Shown here: positions 7,476 to 16,432 of the stretch, one piece after another
Layout of the letters: every line of letters begins with the position of its first letter
Numbering within the stretch: the stretch's first letter is position 1
NCBI GenBank assembly: GCA_963631545.1
Contig: CAVGRN010000021.1
Location: 1 to 32,859 of the forward strand
Length of the DNA: 32,859 nt
DNA from: UBA1181 sp963631545
GTDB lineage: Bacteria; Bacteroidota; Bacteroidia; Bacteroidales; Paludibacteraceae
Direction: 5' to 3'
The notes under the pieces: generated by a model
The model's input: only the letters and a program-made list of their open reading frames with translations
The model's database searches: none
What the model was told of the DNA's origin: nothing
Program-made: the position numbers and the translations under genes

Positions 7476-8951
7476 TTATCTGTCCCCCCCGAAATATTCC
7501 GTCCGGCTGGCGTCTAACCGCAAGAAGATGAACAGCAGGATGGTGAACCCCCACAAACTGGACCCTCCGTAGCTGAAAAACGGCAGCGGTATGCCTATGA
7601 CGGGTGTCAGACCGATCACCATACCTACGTTTATCATCAAGTGGAAGAATAGGATGGACACCACGCAATAGCCATATATCCTGCTGAACAGGGAGCGTTG
7701 CCGCTCTGCAAGGTAGATGAGCCGTAGCATCATAAAAAGGAAGAGGAATAGTACGGCGGATGTGCCGATGAACCCGTGTTCTTCGCCCACGGTGCAGAAG
7801 ATGAAGTCGGTGTCCTGCTCTGGCACGTATTTCAGTTTGGTCTGCGTCCCGTTGAGGAATCCCTTGCCTGATAGTCCGCCTGAGCCGATGGCTATGACAG
7901 ACTGGTTGACGTTGTAGCCGGCTTTCTGTGGGTCTTTCTCCATACCGAGTGTCACGCGGATGCGGGTTTGTTGGTGCGGCTTCAGCTTGTCGAATGCTGT
8001 GTCCGAAAGGTTGGAGAACGCCACGAATCCCACTGCGAAAAGGGCTATCCAGATGTATTTGAGCGCGCGTTCGGAAATGGCGACGTAGACTAAGTAGAGT
8101 GCGGTGGCTGCCATCGCGAAATACCCGACGTAGGTGAAGCGGAACGTAACCCCCAAAAATCTATGCACGAGCCAAGCCACCCCGAAGACTAACGTGTTGC
8201 CAATCAACACCGTCCACATCGTGCGACGCTCTTTGACGGACACCCACAGCATCCCGACCTGCACCGCTACAACAATCAGCATCACAATCAGCAAGCCGAA
8301 CGACTCGTCGGGAATCTGCGCTAACACCGGAACTTCGCCAAACCGTATGGAGATGATGAAGACGACCGCCAAAAAGAAGCAGAGAAACAGGATGATGCCT
8401 GGCATGCCCTCGCGGTAGAACACCAATAGGAATGAGGTGTAGACCAAGGCGGACCCCGTCTCGTTCTGTAAAATGATGAGCGCCATTGGCACAATCATAA
8501 TCACTGCCGCTTGAAGTGCGTCGGACAGGTGCGACATCTTAAATCCGTACGAACTCATAAACTTCGCCAAGGCGAGGCAGGTGGCAGTCTTGGCAAACTC
8601 CGCCGGCTGCAGACTGACGGGTCCTAACACGATCCACGAGTGCGAGCCTTTCACATCTGGGGCGACGAAAATCGTTATTATTAGCAGCAATATCAGCGCG
8701 GCGTAGATAATGTAGGCGAAAGCGTTGTATAGCTGACTGTCTAACAGAAGCAGAACGACGATGATGCCTATGGAGAACCCCATCCACATCAGTTGTTTCC
8801 CATAGCGGAAGGACGTGTCCCAAAAGGCGGCATCCTCGAAGTTGTAGGACGCTCCGTAGATGCAGAACCACCCTGCCACCACCAAAAGGAAGTAGAGTAC
8901 CACCGAAATCCAATCAATGTTTCGTACTATGCTAATTTGACGTGCCGGCAT
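7476..8951 (-). CDS. rodA: Rod-shape peptidoglycan polymerase RodA
   Basis: This is a 491-residue SEDS-family integral membrane protein with about ten hydrophobic segments. It polymerises lipid II into glycan strands for side-wall growth, with PBP2 as its partner. Family signatures include GSHSWIVLGPVSLQPAEFAK, QNETGSALVY, GSGGLSGKGFLNGTQ, VPEQDTDFIFCTVGEEHGF and, near the C-terminus, GIPLPFFSYGGSS. It is longer than E. coli RodA (370 residues), with extra membrane segments in the middle (about residues 215-310). I recall this as common in Bacteroidetes. The start overlaps the end of the PBP2 gene by 20 bases, implying translational coupling. A C7 run lies near the 3' end. Confidence 0.95.
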   Translation of the reverse strand: MPARQISIVRNIDWISVVLYFLLVVAGWFCIYGASYNFEDAAFWDTSFRYGKQLMWMGFSIGIIVVLLLLDSQLYNAFAYIIYAALILLLIITIFVAPDVKGSHSWIVLGPVSLQPAEFAKTATCLALAKFMSSYGFKMSHLSDALQAAVIMIVPMALIILQNETGSALVYTSFLLVFYREGMPGIILFLCFFLAVVFIISIRFGEVPVLAQIPDESFGLLIVMLIVVAVQVGMLWVSVKERRTMWTVLIGNTLVFGVAWLVHRFLGVTFRFTYVGYFAMAATALYLVYVAISERALKYIWIALFAVGFVAFSNLSDTAFDKLKPHQQTRIRVTLGMEKDPQKAGYNVNQSVIAIGSGGLSGKGFLNGTQTKLKYVPEQDTDFIFCTVGEEHGFIGTSAVLFLFLFMMLRLIYLAERQRSLFSRIYGYCVVSILFFHLMINVGMVIGLTPVIGIPLPFFSYGGSSLWGFTILLFIFLRLDASRTEYFGGDR

Positions 8952-10788
8952 CTAATTTTGGTAATAAGTTTGCGTTCAACATTCGTTCTTCCATCCACTT
9001 TTTCCGTTGCGGAATGTAGCCTTTAATGTATTTTTCCATCATCAGCGAGGCAATCGGCGCAGCCCACGTCGCACCGAATCCGCTGTTTTCCACCACCACG
9101 CAGATGGCGATTTTAGGGTTGTCTTTCGGGGCGAACGCCATAAAGATGGAGTGGTCTTCGCCGTGTGGGTTCTGGGCGGTTCCTGTCTTTCCGCATACTG
9201 CCACGCTGTCTATGCGCGACATCCAGCCGGTTCCGGCTTTCATCACCAGCTCCATACCGTCCACAATCGGTGTGAAGTATTGTGGTTCAATGTTGGTGAT
9301 CTTCTTCTTTGTGTAGAGTGTGTCAAGCTGGAACCCGTCAATGTGTTTCACCAAATGCGGCACGTAATAGTAGCCACGGTTGGCGATGATGGCGGACAAG
9401 TTGGCGATCTGCAGCGGTGTGGCAAGTATTTCGCCTTGTCCGATGGAATTGGAGACGATCATCAGCGATTTCCAACGGTTCTCACCGTATACTTTATTGT
9501 ATGTCGCCGCGTTCGGTATGTAGCCTCGCTTTTCGTTTGGCACATCCGCACCTAATTTGTAGCCGAAGCCCAGCGATACGATGTCGTTCTTCCACACCTC
9601 AAATGCTTCTGCGATGTTTTTGTATTTCGGGTGGTCCATCATTGCGCGGAAGCCGGCGCAGTAGTAGGCGTTGCAAGAGTGTTGCACAGACTGCACAAGG
9701 TTGAGCGGCGAGAAGTGTGCGTGGCAGCCCACGGTGAAACTGCCGACGTGGTAGCCCTTGCGGCAGCCGTATGCAGTGGCTGGTGTGATGATCTTCTCTT
9801 GCTGAAGCACCAAGGCATTAGCCGTTTTGAAGGTGGAGCCGGGAGGGTAGCACGCCATAACGGGGCGGTCGAACAGGGGTTTGTAGGGGTCTTTCAGCAA
9901 CTCGCTGTAGTTGTGCGAGCGTTTGCGCCCCACAAGCAGGGAGGGGTTGTACGTCGGACTTGACACTAAGGCGAGAATCTCGCCCGTTGCGGGGGCTATT
10001 GCCACCACGCTGCCCACTTTGTTGGCCATCAGTTGTTCGCCGTATGCTTGCAGTTGGATGTCGATGGAGAGTGTGAGGTCTTTGCCCGGAATCGGCTCCT
10101 GGTCTGCCGCGCCGTTGTCCAATCGTCCCTTCACGCGCCCGTGGGCGTCGCGCAGGAAGATTTCCATTCCCTTTTCTCCACGCAGATATTTCTCGTAGGT
10201 CTGCTCAATGCCGTTCTGCCCGGCGTAGTCGCCCGGCACATAGAACCCATCTTTGTCGGCATCGATCATTTTTTTGTTCACCTCGCCGATGGAGCCCAAC
10301 AGCAGGGCGGCGTAGGGGTATTTGTAGTCGCGTAGCGTTCTTTTCTGAAGCGAGACGCCTGTGAAACGGAAGAGTTGCTCTTGCAGCACACCGTAGTCTT
10401 CCGCCGAGAGGGACGTCATAAAAGGTTGCGGTGTGTAGGGCGAGTAGCCCAATTTCTTCCGCATATCCTTCATCCGTTTCACAAAGTCTAATTTTGTGAT
10501 GTCCAACAATTGGCAAAAGGTGAGTGTGTCAAAGTCTTTCATTTCGCGCACCACCATCATCACGTCGTACGATGGCTTGTTGAACACCAGCACCTCGCCG
10601 TTGCGGTCTTTGATCAGCCCGCGGGCGGGGAATTCGATTTTCTTCAGGTAGGCGTTGCTGTCTGCCTTGTCCTGGTAGGTGTCATCTAAAATCTGGAGAT
10701 CGAACAGACGAATAAGGTAAATAAGCACGACAAGCGTAATCATTGCGCCTATCACAATCCGCCTATTTCCGTAGACATCGTTCAGCAT
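8932..10788 (-). CDS. mrdA: Penicillin-binding protein 2 (elongasome transpeptidase)
   Basis: This is a 618-residue class B penicillin-binding protein. It has one N-terminal membrane anchor (about residues 12-30), a dimerisation/pedestal region (FPARGLIKDRNGEVL at 53-67) and a C-terminal transpeptidase domain. The active-site Ser318 lies in YPPGSTFK, the SxN motif is S371-C-N373, and KTG is at 534-536. All catalytic motifs are intact. It cross-links peptidoglycan during elongation and works with RodA, whose gene overlaps its 3' end. It lies 25 bases after mreD in the conserved order mreC-mreD-mrdA-rodA. Confidence 0.96.
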   Translation of the reverse strand: MLNDVYGNRRIVIGAMITLVVLIYLIRLFDLQILDDTYQDKADSNAYLKKIEFPARGLIKDRNGEVLVFNKPSYDVMMVVREMKDFDTLTFCQLLDITKLDFVKRMKDMRKKLGYSPYTPQPFMTSLSAEDYGVLQEQLFRFTGVSLQKRTLRDYKYPYAALLLGSIGEVNKKMIDADKDGFYVPGDYAGQNGIEQTYEKYLRGEKGMEIFLRDAHGRVKGRLDNGAADQEPIPGKDLTLSIDIQLQAYGEQLMANKVGSVVAIAPATGEILALVSSPTYNPSLLVGRKRSHNYSELLKDPYKPLFDRPVMACYPPGSTFKTANALVLQQEKIITPATAYGCRKGYHVGSFTVGCHAHFSPLNLVQSVQHSCNAYYCAGFRAMMDHPKYKNIAEAFEVWKNDIVSLGFGYKLGADVPNEKRGYIPNAATYNKVYGENRWKSLMIVSNSIGQGEILATPLQIANLSAIIANRGYYYVPHLVKHIDGFQLDTLYTKKKITNIEPQYFTPIVDGMELVMKAGTGWMSRIDSVAVCGKTGTAQNPHGEDHSIFMAFAPKDNPKIAICVVVENSGFGATWAAPIASLMMEKYIKGYIPQRKKWMEERMLNANLLPKLDAGTSN

Positions 10789-10813
10789 AGATTATATCGT
10801 TTTTGGGGTGGGT

Positions 10814-11314
10814 TTATTTTCGGAATATCTTTTGAATCAAGAATATGAGCAATACGGTGAAGATTGTGCAGCCGGCGGAGATCCATAGCAATCGCCAGAA
10901 GTGCGCCAACGAAAGAGCCTCGATGTAGAAGAACGCCAAATGGTGCAACAATGCGAGTGTTACCACGTATTTGAGGAACGCCTCCACCCCGAACGAGCGG
11001 AGCGACGGCTGCGCCACCTCGTAGTCTTCTCTCGGACCGAACAATTTCTGGAAGTGTGGTTTCAGATACGCCAACAGCGTGGTGGCAAATGTGTGGCAGC
11101 CCAGCGTGCCGCAGAACACATCCACAGACAAGCCCAATAGGAATCCCCACACAAGGAGCGCATCCTTCTTCACCGACGATGGCATCATCAGTATGAGGTA
11201 GATGTAAAGGTAGGGGTTCAACACGCCAAGGAAATTGATGTTATTCAACACCAACACTTGCAGCAACACTAACCCGACAAAGCGGATCAGATAGCCTAAT
11301 ACACCGTTTTTCAT
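10814..11314 (-). CDS. mreD: Rod shape-determining protein MreD
   Basis: This is a 166-residue, strongly hydrophobic protein with five or six membrane segments. The motif LGVLNPYLYIYLILMMP early on and the GLSVDVFCGTLGCHTFATT region fit MreD. It joins MreC to the elongation machinery in the inner membrane. The start codon overlaps the mreC stop by 4 bases. MreD sequences diverge widely; size, topology and gene order make the call firm. Confidence 0.9.
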   Translation of the reverse strand: MKNGVLGYLIRFVGLVLLQVLVLNNINFLGVLNPYLYIYLILMMPSSVKKDALLVWGFLLGLSVDVFCGTLGCHTFATTLLAYLKPHFQKLFGPREDYEVAQPSLRSFGVEAFLKYVVTLALLHHLAFFYIEALSLAHFWRLLWISAGCTIFTVLLIFLIQKIFRK

Positions 11315-12153
11315 TCCTTCACCTCCTCTCTCTCCAATTCCGCTTTTTCTTCCGCATGGAGGAACTCCACGACATCTACAAACGTCAGTTTCTCAAAGTC
11401 GACGGACAAGTCGACCGTCAGCGAGTAGAAATTGTCTTTCCGGGCTTCTTTTGCGACCACCTTCCCGACCATCACTCCTTCGGGGAAGACGGACGAGTAG
11501 GCACTCGAACGTATCGTGTCGCCCACCTGCACCGGGATATAATGCGGTACCTCTTCCAATTGGGCTTGGCGCACGTCGCCGCCGTTCCAGAATAGCGTCC
11601 CGACTTCGCTTTTGCCAGCCACCTTGGCGTTGATGCGCGAGGCTGCATTGATGATGGGCAGCACCACCGAGAAATGGTGGGACGCATCGCTCACGATCCC
11701 CACCACGCCTTTGTCGTTGATCACGCCCATACCTTTGCGTACGCCGTCGTGCGTGCCTTTGTCTATCGTCAGGTAGTTGTGCGTGAGGTTCGTTGAGGCT
11801 TGCACCACTTTGGCAGTGCGGAAGACGAAGTGGCGTTGCGCCGCCATCTCGCTTCGGTTGGTAAAGGTTGTGTCGTATCGGTAGGCATTCACCTGCGAGC
11901 GGAGCATCGCGTTTTGCCGTTTCAACTCTGCATTCTCGTCTGCCAATGATTGGTTGACGGAGCTGAGGGAGAAATAGCGATAGCACGCACTCGTGTATTC
12001 GTAGCAAGTGCCAGATACCACGTTTGCCGCATTCAGGAAACGCACACGCTGGAATCTGTTGTGGTTCACCACCAACGCCAACGCAAGTATCTCCAGAACA
12101 ATGAAGAAAAACAGGGTCTTAAATTTCAGTAAGAATCGTAGGAGGAGCCTCAT
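11311..12153 (-). CDS. mreC: Rod shape-determining protein MreC
   Basis: This is a 280-residue protein. One membrane segment (about residues 8-28) precedes a coiled coil (about 65-90: LADENAELKRQNAMLRSQV) that drives dimerisation, then a periplasmic two-barrel domain with KGTHDGVRKGMGVIND and GVVGIV. MreC bridges MreB, MreD and PBP2 and activates the RodA-PBP2 pair. It lies downstream of mreB, but a hairpin with a T run sits between them, so its expression may depend on read-through or on a promoter I could not find. mreD overlaps its 3' end. Confidence 0.94.
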   Translation of the reverse strand: MRLLLRFLLKFKTLFFFIVLEILALALVVNHNRFQRVRFLNAANVVSGTCYEYTSACYRYFSLSSVNQSLADENAELKRQNAMLRSQVNAYRYDTTFTNRSEMAAQRHFVFRTAKVVQASTNLTHNYLTIDKGTHDGVRKGMGVINDKGVVGIVSDASHHFSVVLPIINAASRINAKVAGKSEVGTLFWNGGDVRQAQLEEVPHYIPVQVGDTIRSSAYSSVFPEGVMVGKVVAKEARKDNFYSLTVDLSVDFEKLTFVDVVEFLHAEEKAELEREEVKE

Positions 12154-12210
12154 ATCGCTATATCCTAATCCGGCTCAGAAAACCGACATACATTCATAAA
12201 TTCTAAAAAA

Positions 12211-12255
12211 AGAAAAGAAAACCACAAAGCAACTTGTTAGCGACTCTGTGGTTTT
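12211..12255 (-). terminator. Terminator between mreB and mreC
   Basis: Arms at 12218-12229 and 12244-12255 pair over 12 bases with one mismatch and a 14-base loop. On the minus strand the stem is followed by CTTTTCTTTTTTT. It lies 20 bases past the mreB stop, so mreB transcription should largely end here before reaching mreC. Confidence 0.8.
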
Positions 12256-12274
12256 ATTCTTTTCGTATGGGCTG

Positions 12275-13303
12275 TTATCTCATCAAGAATGAGAACTTGT
12301 CCGTGTTCTTCAAAGCGACGCCCGTACCTCTCGCCACTGCGTGCAGAGGGTCGTTTGCCACGTTGAACGGTATTCCGATTTTGCTTGACAGACGTTTGTC
12401 CAAGCCTCTCAGCAACGCGCCGCCGCCTGCCAACCAGATTCCCTTCGTAACAATGTCGGCGTAGAGTTCTGGTGGGGTCTGCTCCAATGCGCTGAGGATG
12501 GCAGCCTCCATCTTCGAAATAGACTTCTCAATGCAGTGCGCAATCTCCTGATAGGAAACAGGCACTTCCATAGGGAGAGCCGTCATTTGGTTCGGTCCGC
12601 GAACGATGTAAGGCTCTGGTGCGTCCTCGGGGTCGAGGCTTGTGAGTGCCGAACCCACGTTGATCTTGATCTGCTCGGCGGTGCGTTCGCCCACCTTGAT
12701 GTTGTGCTGGCGGCGCATATACTCCATCACATCGTCGTTCAAGTCGTCGCCCGCGATGCGGATAGACTTGTTGGAAACGATACCGCCCAATGAAATCACG
12801 GCGATTTCTGTGGTACCTCCACCTATGTCGACAATCATATTGCCCTCTGGTGCTTCCACATCGATGCCGATACCGATGGCAGCCGCCATTGGCTCGTAGA
12901 TCATATACACTTCACGTCCGCCGGCATGCTCTGACGAGTCGCGTACGGCACGAATCTCCACCTCGGTACTTCCCGATGGGATGCAAACCACGATTTTCAG
13001 TGATGGGGAGGAGAACCAACGGTTGTGCGAAGTAGCCGTCTTAATCATACCCCTCATCATCTGCTCGGCAGCGTAGAAGTCGGCGATCACGCCGTCGCGC
13101 AGCGGGCGCACAGTGCGGATTCCCTCGTGCGCTTTTCCGTGCATTTGCTGAGCCTTTTCGCCGATGGCAATCAGTTTGTCTGTCTTGCGGTCCAATGCAA
13201 CGACAGATGGCTCGTCCACCACGATTTTATCATTGTGGATGATAATCGTGTTGGCGGTGCCAAGGTCCATCGCTATTTCTTGAGTGAATGAAAACAAACC
13301 CAT
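12275..13303 (-). CDS. mreB: Actin-like rod shape-determining protein MreB
   Basis: This is a 342-residue actin fold protein of normal family length. The nucleotide-binding signatures are MDLGTANTIIIHNDKIVV (phosphate 1), MIVDIGGGTTEIAVISLGG (phosphate 2) and WLAGGGALLRGLD (adenosine). MreB polymerises under the inner membrane and directs the RodA-PBP2 synthase. The start is the ATG at 13303, only 17 bases after the purH stop, with no terminator between them. mreB therefore probably shares a transcript with purH, and the hairpin downstream separates it from mreC. Confidence 0.97.
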   Translation of the reverse strand: MGLFSFTQEIAMDLGTANTIIIHNDKIVVDEPSVVALDRKTDKLIAIGEKAQQMHGKAHEGIRTVRPLRDGVIADFYAAEQMMRGMIKTATSHNRWFSSPSLKIVVCIPSGSTEVEIRAVRDSSEHAGGREVYMIYEPMAAAIGIGIDVEAPEGNMIVDIGGGTTEIAVISLGGIVSNKSIRIAGDDLNDDVMEYMRRQHNIKVGERTAEQIKINVGSALTSLDPEDAPEPYIVRGPNQMTALPMEVPVSYQEIAHCIEKSISKMEAAILSALEQTPPELYADIVTKGIWLAGGGALLRGLDKRLSSKIGIPFNVANDPLHAVARGTGVALKNTDKFSFLMR

Positions 13304-13320
13304 TCTTATTTCCTTTTAAA

Positions 13321-14844
13321 TTAATGTTTGAAGTGTCTGATGCCGGTCATCACCATTGCGACGCCGTTTTTCTCGCAATAATCCACAGACTCTTGGTCTC
13401 TCACTGAGCCGCCAGGTTGTACCACGGCGGTGATGCCTGCGTTCTTGGCGATCTCCACGCAATCTGGGAATGGAAAGAAGGCGTCGGATGCCATTACGGC
13501 ACCTTGCAGGTCGAACCCGAACGAGCGTGCTTTCTCAATGGCTTGCTTCAGTGCGTCCACGCGCGAGGTTTGTCCTACGCCGCTTGCGCAAAGTTGCCCG
13601 TTCTTAGCCAGCACGATGGAGTTTGATTTGGAGTGCTTTACCACTTTGTTGGCGAACACCATGTCTGCGAGTTCCTTTTCGGTAGGTTTCTTTGTGGTAA
13701 CGCTGCGCATATCCTCGGCTGTTTCCACTTTTGTGTCGCGGTCTTGTACCAAGACGCCGTTCAGCACGGAGCGGATTTGCTTTGCTGGCAATGTGAATTT
13801 CTTCTGAACCAAGATGATGCGGTTCTTTTTCTGCGAGAGGATTTCCAGTGCGTCGGTGTCATAATCTGGGGCGATGATCACCTCGAAGAATATCTTGTTG
13901 ATTTCTTCTGCCACAGCCTTGTCTATCACTGCGTTAGTGATAAGCACGCCGCCGAACGCCGATACTGGGTCGCCTGCCAAGGCATCCTTCCAAGCGTCTA
14001 AGACGGATGGGCGGGAAGCCACGCCGCAAGCGTTGTTGTGTTTCAAAACGGCGAAGGTAACATCCTCGAAATCAGACATTAGGGAAACAGCCGCATCGAT
14101 GTCGAGCAGGTTGTTGTAGGATATTTCCTTTCCTTGGAGTTTCTCGAACATATCTTCGAAATCGCCGAAGAAGAGTCCTTTTTGGTGAGGATTCTCGCCG
14201 TAACGAAGTGTTTTGGAGGTGTCCGAAGTGTATCGGAACGCCGAAGCGGAATCACCGTCAAAGTAGTTGAAAATGGCTGAATCATAGTGGGATGACACTG
14301 CGAAAGCCTCCTTTGCGAACCACTTACGAGCCTCGAGGGTGGTTTGCGCACCCTGCTCGTTGAGCAAGTTCATGAATGGCTCGTATTGCGCTTTGGATGC
14401 CACGATAACCACGTCTTTGTAGTTTTTCGCTGCTGCGCGGATCAAGGAGATTCCGCCTATGTCGATTTTTTCAATGATGGCCTGCTCTTCCGCACCCGAG
14501 GCAACGGTAGCCTCAAACGGGTAAAGGTCAACAATCACGAGGTCGATTTCGGGGATTTCGTACTGCGTCATTTGCGCAATGTCCTGCGGCTCACCCCGTC
14601 TGCCTAATATTCCTCCGAATATTTTTGGGTGCAGGGTCTTGACGCGACCGCCCAGGATGGAGGGGTAAGTGGTGAGCGACTCAACCGCCTGGCAAGGTAT
14701 TCCTAACGATTCGATAAAAGACTGCGTTCCTCCCGTCGAGATGAACGACACGCCCTCCGCATGCAACTTCCGGATAATCCCATCCAGATTGTCTTTGTGG
14801 TAGACAGATACTAATGCGGTCTTAATTTTCTTATAATCAGCCAT
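13321..14844 (-). CDS. purH: Bifunctional AICAR transformylase / IMP cyclohydrolase PurH
   Basis: This 507-residue enzyme catalyses the last two steps of IMP synthesis: formylation of AICAR with 10-formyl-THF, then ring closure. The N-terminal IMP cyclohydrolase (MGS-like) domain has FISTGGTQ and GGRVKTLHPKIFGGIL. The AICAR transformylase domain has RYGENPHQ (214-221) and the catalytic K268-H269-N270 stretch (LKHNNACGV). It ends with SVRDQESVDYCEKNGVAMVMTG and RHF close to the terminus, as in full-length PurH. The same purine pathway appears in purL at the other end of the window. It has a promoter at 14874-14881 and probably carries mreB on its transcript. Confidence 0.97.
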   Translation of the reverse strand: MADYKKIKTALVSVYHKDNLDGIIRKLHAEGVSFISTGGTQSFIESLGIPCQAVESLTTYPSILGGRVKTLHPKIFGGILGRRGEPQDIAQMTQYEIPEIDLVIVDLYPFEATVASGAEEQAIIEKIDIGGISLIRAAAKNYKDVVIVASKAQYEPFMNLLNEQGAQTTLEARKWFAKEAFAVSSHYDSAIFNYFDGDSASAFRYTSDTSKTLRYGENPHQKGLFFGDFEDMFEKLQGKEISYNNLLDIDAAVSLMSDFEDVTFAVLKHNNACGVASRPSVLDAWKDALAGDPVSAFGGVLITNAVIDKAVAEEINKIFFEVIIAPDYDTDALEILSQKKNRIILVQKKFTLPAKQIRSVLNGVLVQDRDTKVETAEDMRSVTTKKPTEKELADMVFANKVVKHSKSNSIVLAKNGQLCASGVGQTSRVDALKQAIEKARSFGFDLQGAVMASDAFFPFPDCVEIAKNAGITAVVQPGGSVRDQESVDYCEKNGVAMVMTGIRHFKH

Positions 14845-14873
14845 TTATGTAAAATGATATTATTTTCTTCGTA

Positions 14874-14881
14874 CAAAGTTA
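14874..14881 (-). promoter_or_regulatory. Promoter (-7 box) of purH
   Basis: The minus strand reads TAACTTTG, a perfect TAnnTTTG. A T-rich stretch (TTTTTC, plus-strand 14901-14905) lies where the -33 box should be, about 19 bases upstream. The leader is about 25-30 bases. Confidence 0.6.
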
Positions 14882-14966
14882 GGAAATAATCAAGTAATAT
14901 GAAAAATGCTAAGTGTTTTTCTTACAAGAAAATAGAGATTTTTTCATCGGGCTTTTTCACTATTCA

Positions 14967-15020
14967 AAAGATGTGCGAATGGATGGTGCATACTGTTTTA
15001 CCAATATCCATTCGCACAAA
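14967..15020 (-). terminator. Long-stem terminator after argB
   Basis: A perfect 13-base inverted repeat pairs 14974-14986 (TGTGCGAATGGAT) with 15008-15020 (ATCCATTCGCACA), with a 21-base loop. On the minus strand the stem is followed by CTTTTG, a short T run. It lies about 30 bases past the argB stop. Confidence 0.65.
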
Positions 15021-15049
15021 TTGCCATTGGGGGGTAACCGTTTGTTTAT

Positions 15050-15820
15050 TTATTTTACGATTGTTGTACCTCCTTGTGTATCAATCTGTTCTGCCTTCGT
15101 AATCACCACTTTCCCCACACCGGCTTCCAGGGCGGCGAAGGCGTTCTCCAACTTCGGAATCATACCTCCGTTGATGATTCCCTCTTCAACATATTTTTTG
15201 AAGTGCGAATGGTCGATTTGCGGGATCACGCTATCGTCATTCTCAGCATCTGCGAGTACGCCTTTTTTCTCGAAGCAGAAGACGAGTGTAACGTCGAAAT
15301 CCTTTGCCAAAGCCTTGGCTGCCTCGCCGGCGATGGTGTCGGCGTTGGTGTTGAGCAGATTTCCTTTCTTGTCGTGCGTTAGCGGCGCAAGCACTGGCAC
15401 CACGCCCCGGCGTATCAATTCCGATAGCAGGGAGGTGTCCACTTCTTTCACGTCGCCCACAAAGCCGTAGTCCACTTCTTTCACAGGGCGTTTCTCCGAG
15501 CGCATGTAGTTTAGGTCTGCTCCCGTCAGGCCTAAGGCGTTGATGCCCATCGCTTGCAGTTTCGACACGATTGTTTTGTTGACCAATCCGCCGTAGACCA
15601 TCGTAACCACTTGCAGCATATCGGCGTCGGTAATCCGTCGCCCGTCCACCATCTTGCTTTCAATGCCCAGCCGCGTCGCCATTGCTGTGGCAGAGCGTCC
15701 GCCGCCATGCACCAGCACTTTCTTGCCTTCTATTTTAGAGAAACGGCTCAGCAGGTCTGCTAATGTGTCTGGCTCCTCTACGATTTTTCCTCCTACCTTT
15801 ACTAATGTTAGTTTTTCCAT
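15050..15820 (-). CDS. argB: Acetylglutamate kinase ArgB
   Basis: This is a 256-residue amino-acid kinase family enzyme of typical short (E. coli-like) length. It phosphorylates N-acetyl-L-glutamate in arginine synthesis. Visible motifs are the N-terminal LVKVGGKIV with the ATP-binding Lys, VHGGG (about 38-42), the substrate loop LGIESKMVDGRRITDADML, the central LTGADLNYM, and the C-terminal GGMIPKLENAFAALEAGVGKVVI. The N-terminal extension seen in arginine-inhibited hexameric forms is absent, so by family it is probably dimeric. No other arginine gene is adjacent, and terminators lie on both sides, so it is transcribed alone. Confidence 0.95.
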   Translation of the reverse strand: MEKLTLVKVGGKIVEEPDTLADLLSRFSKIEGKKVLVHGGGRSATAMATRLGIESKMVDGRRITDADMLQVVTMVYGGLVNKTIVSKLQAMGINALGLTGADLNYMRSEKRPVKEVDYGFVGDVKEVDTSLLSELIRRGVVPVLAPLTHDKKGNLLNTNADTIAGEAAKALAKDFDVTLVFCFEKKGVLADAENDDSVIPQIDHSHFKKYVEEGIINGGMIPKLENAFAALEAGVGKVVITKAEQIDTQGGTTIVK

Positions 15821-15829
15821 TTTATTCTA

Positions 15830-15865
15830 AAAAAAGTAAGCCGCCCCCTTTCGGCAACGGCTCAC
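15830..15865 (-). terminator. Terminator after mscL
   Basis: Arms GTAAGCCG (15836-15843) and CGGCTCAC (15858-15865) pair over 8 bases with one mismatch, and inner GCC/GGC pairs are possible. On the minus strand seven T residues follow. It ends the mscL transcript. Confidence 0.78.
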
Positions 15866-15905
15866 AATTGTTAATTCCTTATTATATACACGGACTTTAA
15901 TTTCT

Positions 15906-16352
15906 CTACTGTTTGTTTTTCAGCAGGTCGCGGATTTCAGCCAATAGTTTCTCCTCGTTGCTTGGCTCTGGCGCAGGGGCTGGCTCGGCAGGGGCTTCTT
16001 CTTTCTTCTTCTTCAATGCGTTGATTAGTTTGATGAAGAGGAAAATGCAGAACGCCGTGATGGTGAAGTCGAACACCACTTGTAGGAAGTTACCGAAACT
16101 CAGCACTGCGACGCCGGCTTCCTGGGCTTTTGCCAACGTGTCGTAAATCTGCTCGCGGCCGCCCAATTGGATGAACCAGTTGGTGAAGTCTATTCCGCCT
16201 ACTGCCAACGAAATCAGCGGCATGAAAATGTCTGAAACGAGTGAGGTTACAATCTTTCCGAATGCACCTCCGATGATAACACCGACTGCCATATCAACGA
16301 CATTCCCGCGCATGGCGAAATCTTTGAACTCTGATAAAAGTTTTACTTTCAT
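15906..16352 (-). CDS. mscL: Large-conductance mechanosensitive channel MscL
   Basis: This 148-residue channel opens under membrane tension to release solutes during osmotic downshock. The N-terminal signature is EFKDFAMRGNVVDMAVGVII, with TM1 at about 15-45. TM2 (about 80-105) contains FGNFLQVVFDFTITAFCIF. A KKKKEE cluster, a Pro/Ala/Glu linker and a C-terminal helical bundle helix (EEKLLAEIRDLLKNK) follow. Length and layout are normal. It has its own promoter (16379-16386) and terminator. An unrelated MscS-type channel gene lies just upstream, so osmotic-release functions cluster here. Confidence 0.97.
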   Translation of the reverse strand: MKVKLLSEFKDFAMRGNVVDMAVGVIIGGAFGKIVTSLVSDIFMPLISLAVGGIDFTNWFIQLGGREQIYDTLAKAQEAGVAVLSFGNFLQVVFDFTITAFCIFLFIKLINALKKKKEEAPAEPAPAPEPSNEEKLLAEIRDLLKNKQ

Positions 16353-16378
16353 AATTTATCGTTATTGAATTTTGGGTT

Positions 16379-16386
16379 CAAATATA
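16379..16386 (-). promoter_or_regulatory. Promoter (-7 box) of mscL
   Basis: The minus strand reads TATATTTG, a perfect -7 element, giving a leader of about 20 bases. The -33 region (around 16402-16406) reads CTTTC rather than TTTG. Confidence 0.6.
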
Positions 16387-16432
16387 TAATTTTCTTTCAG
16401 AAGAAAGCCATTCGTTTTGTGTTCGTTTGCTC

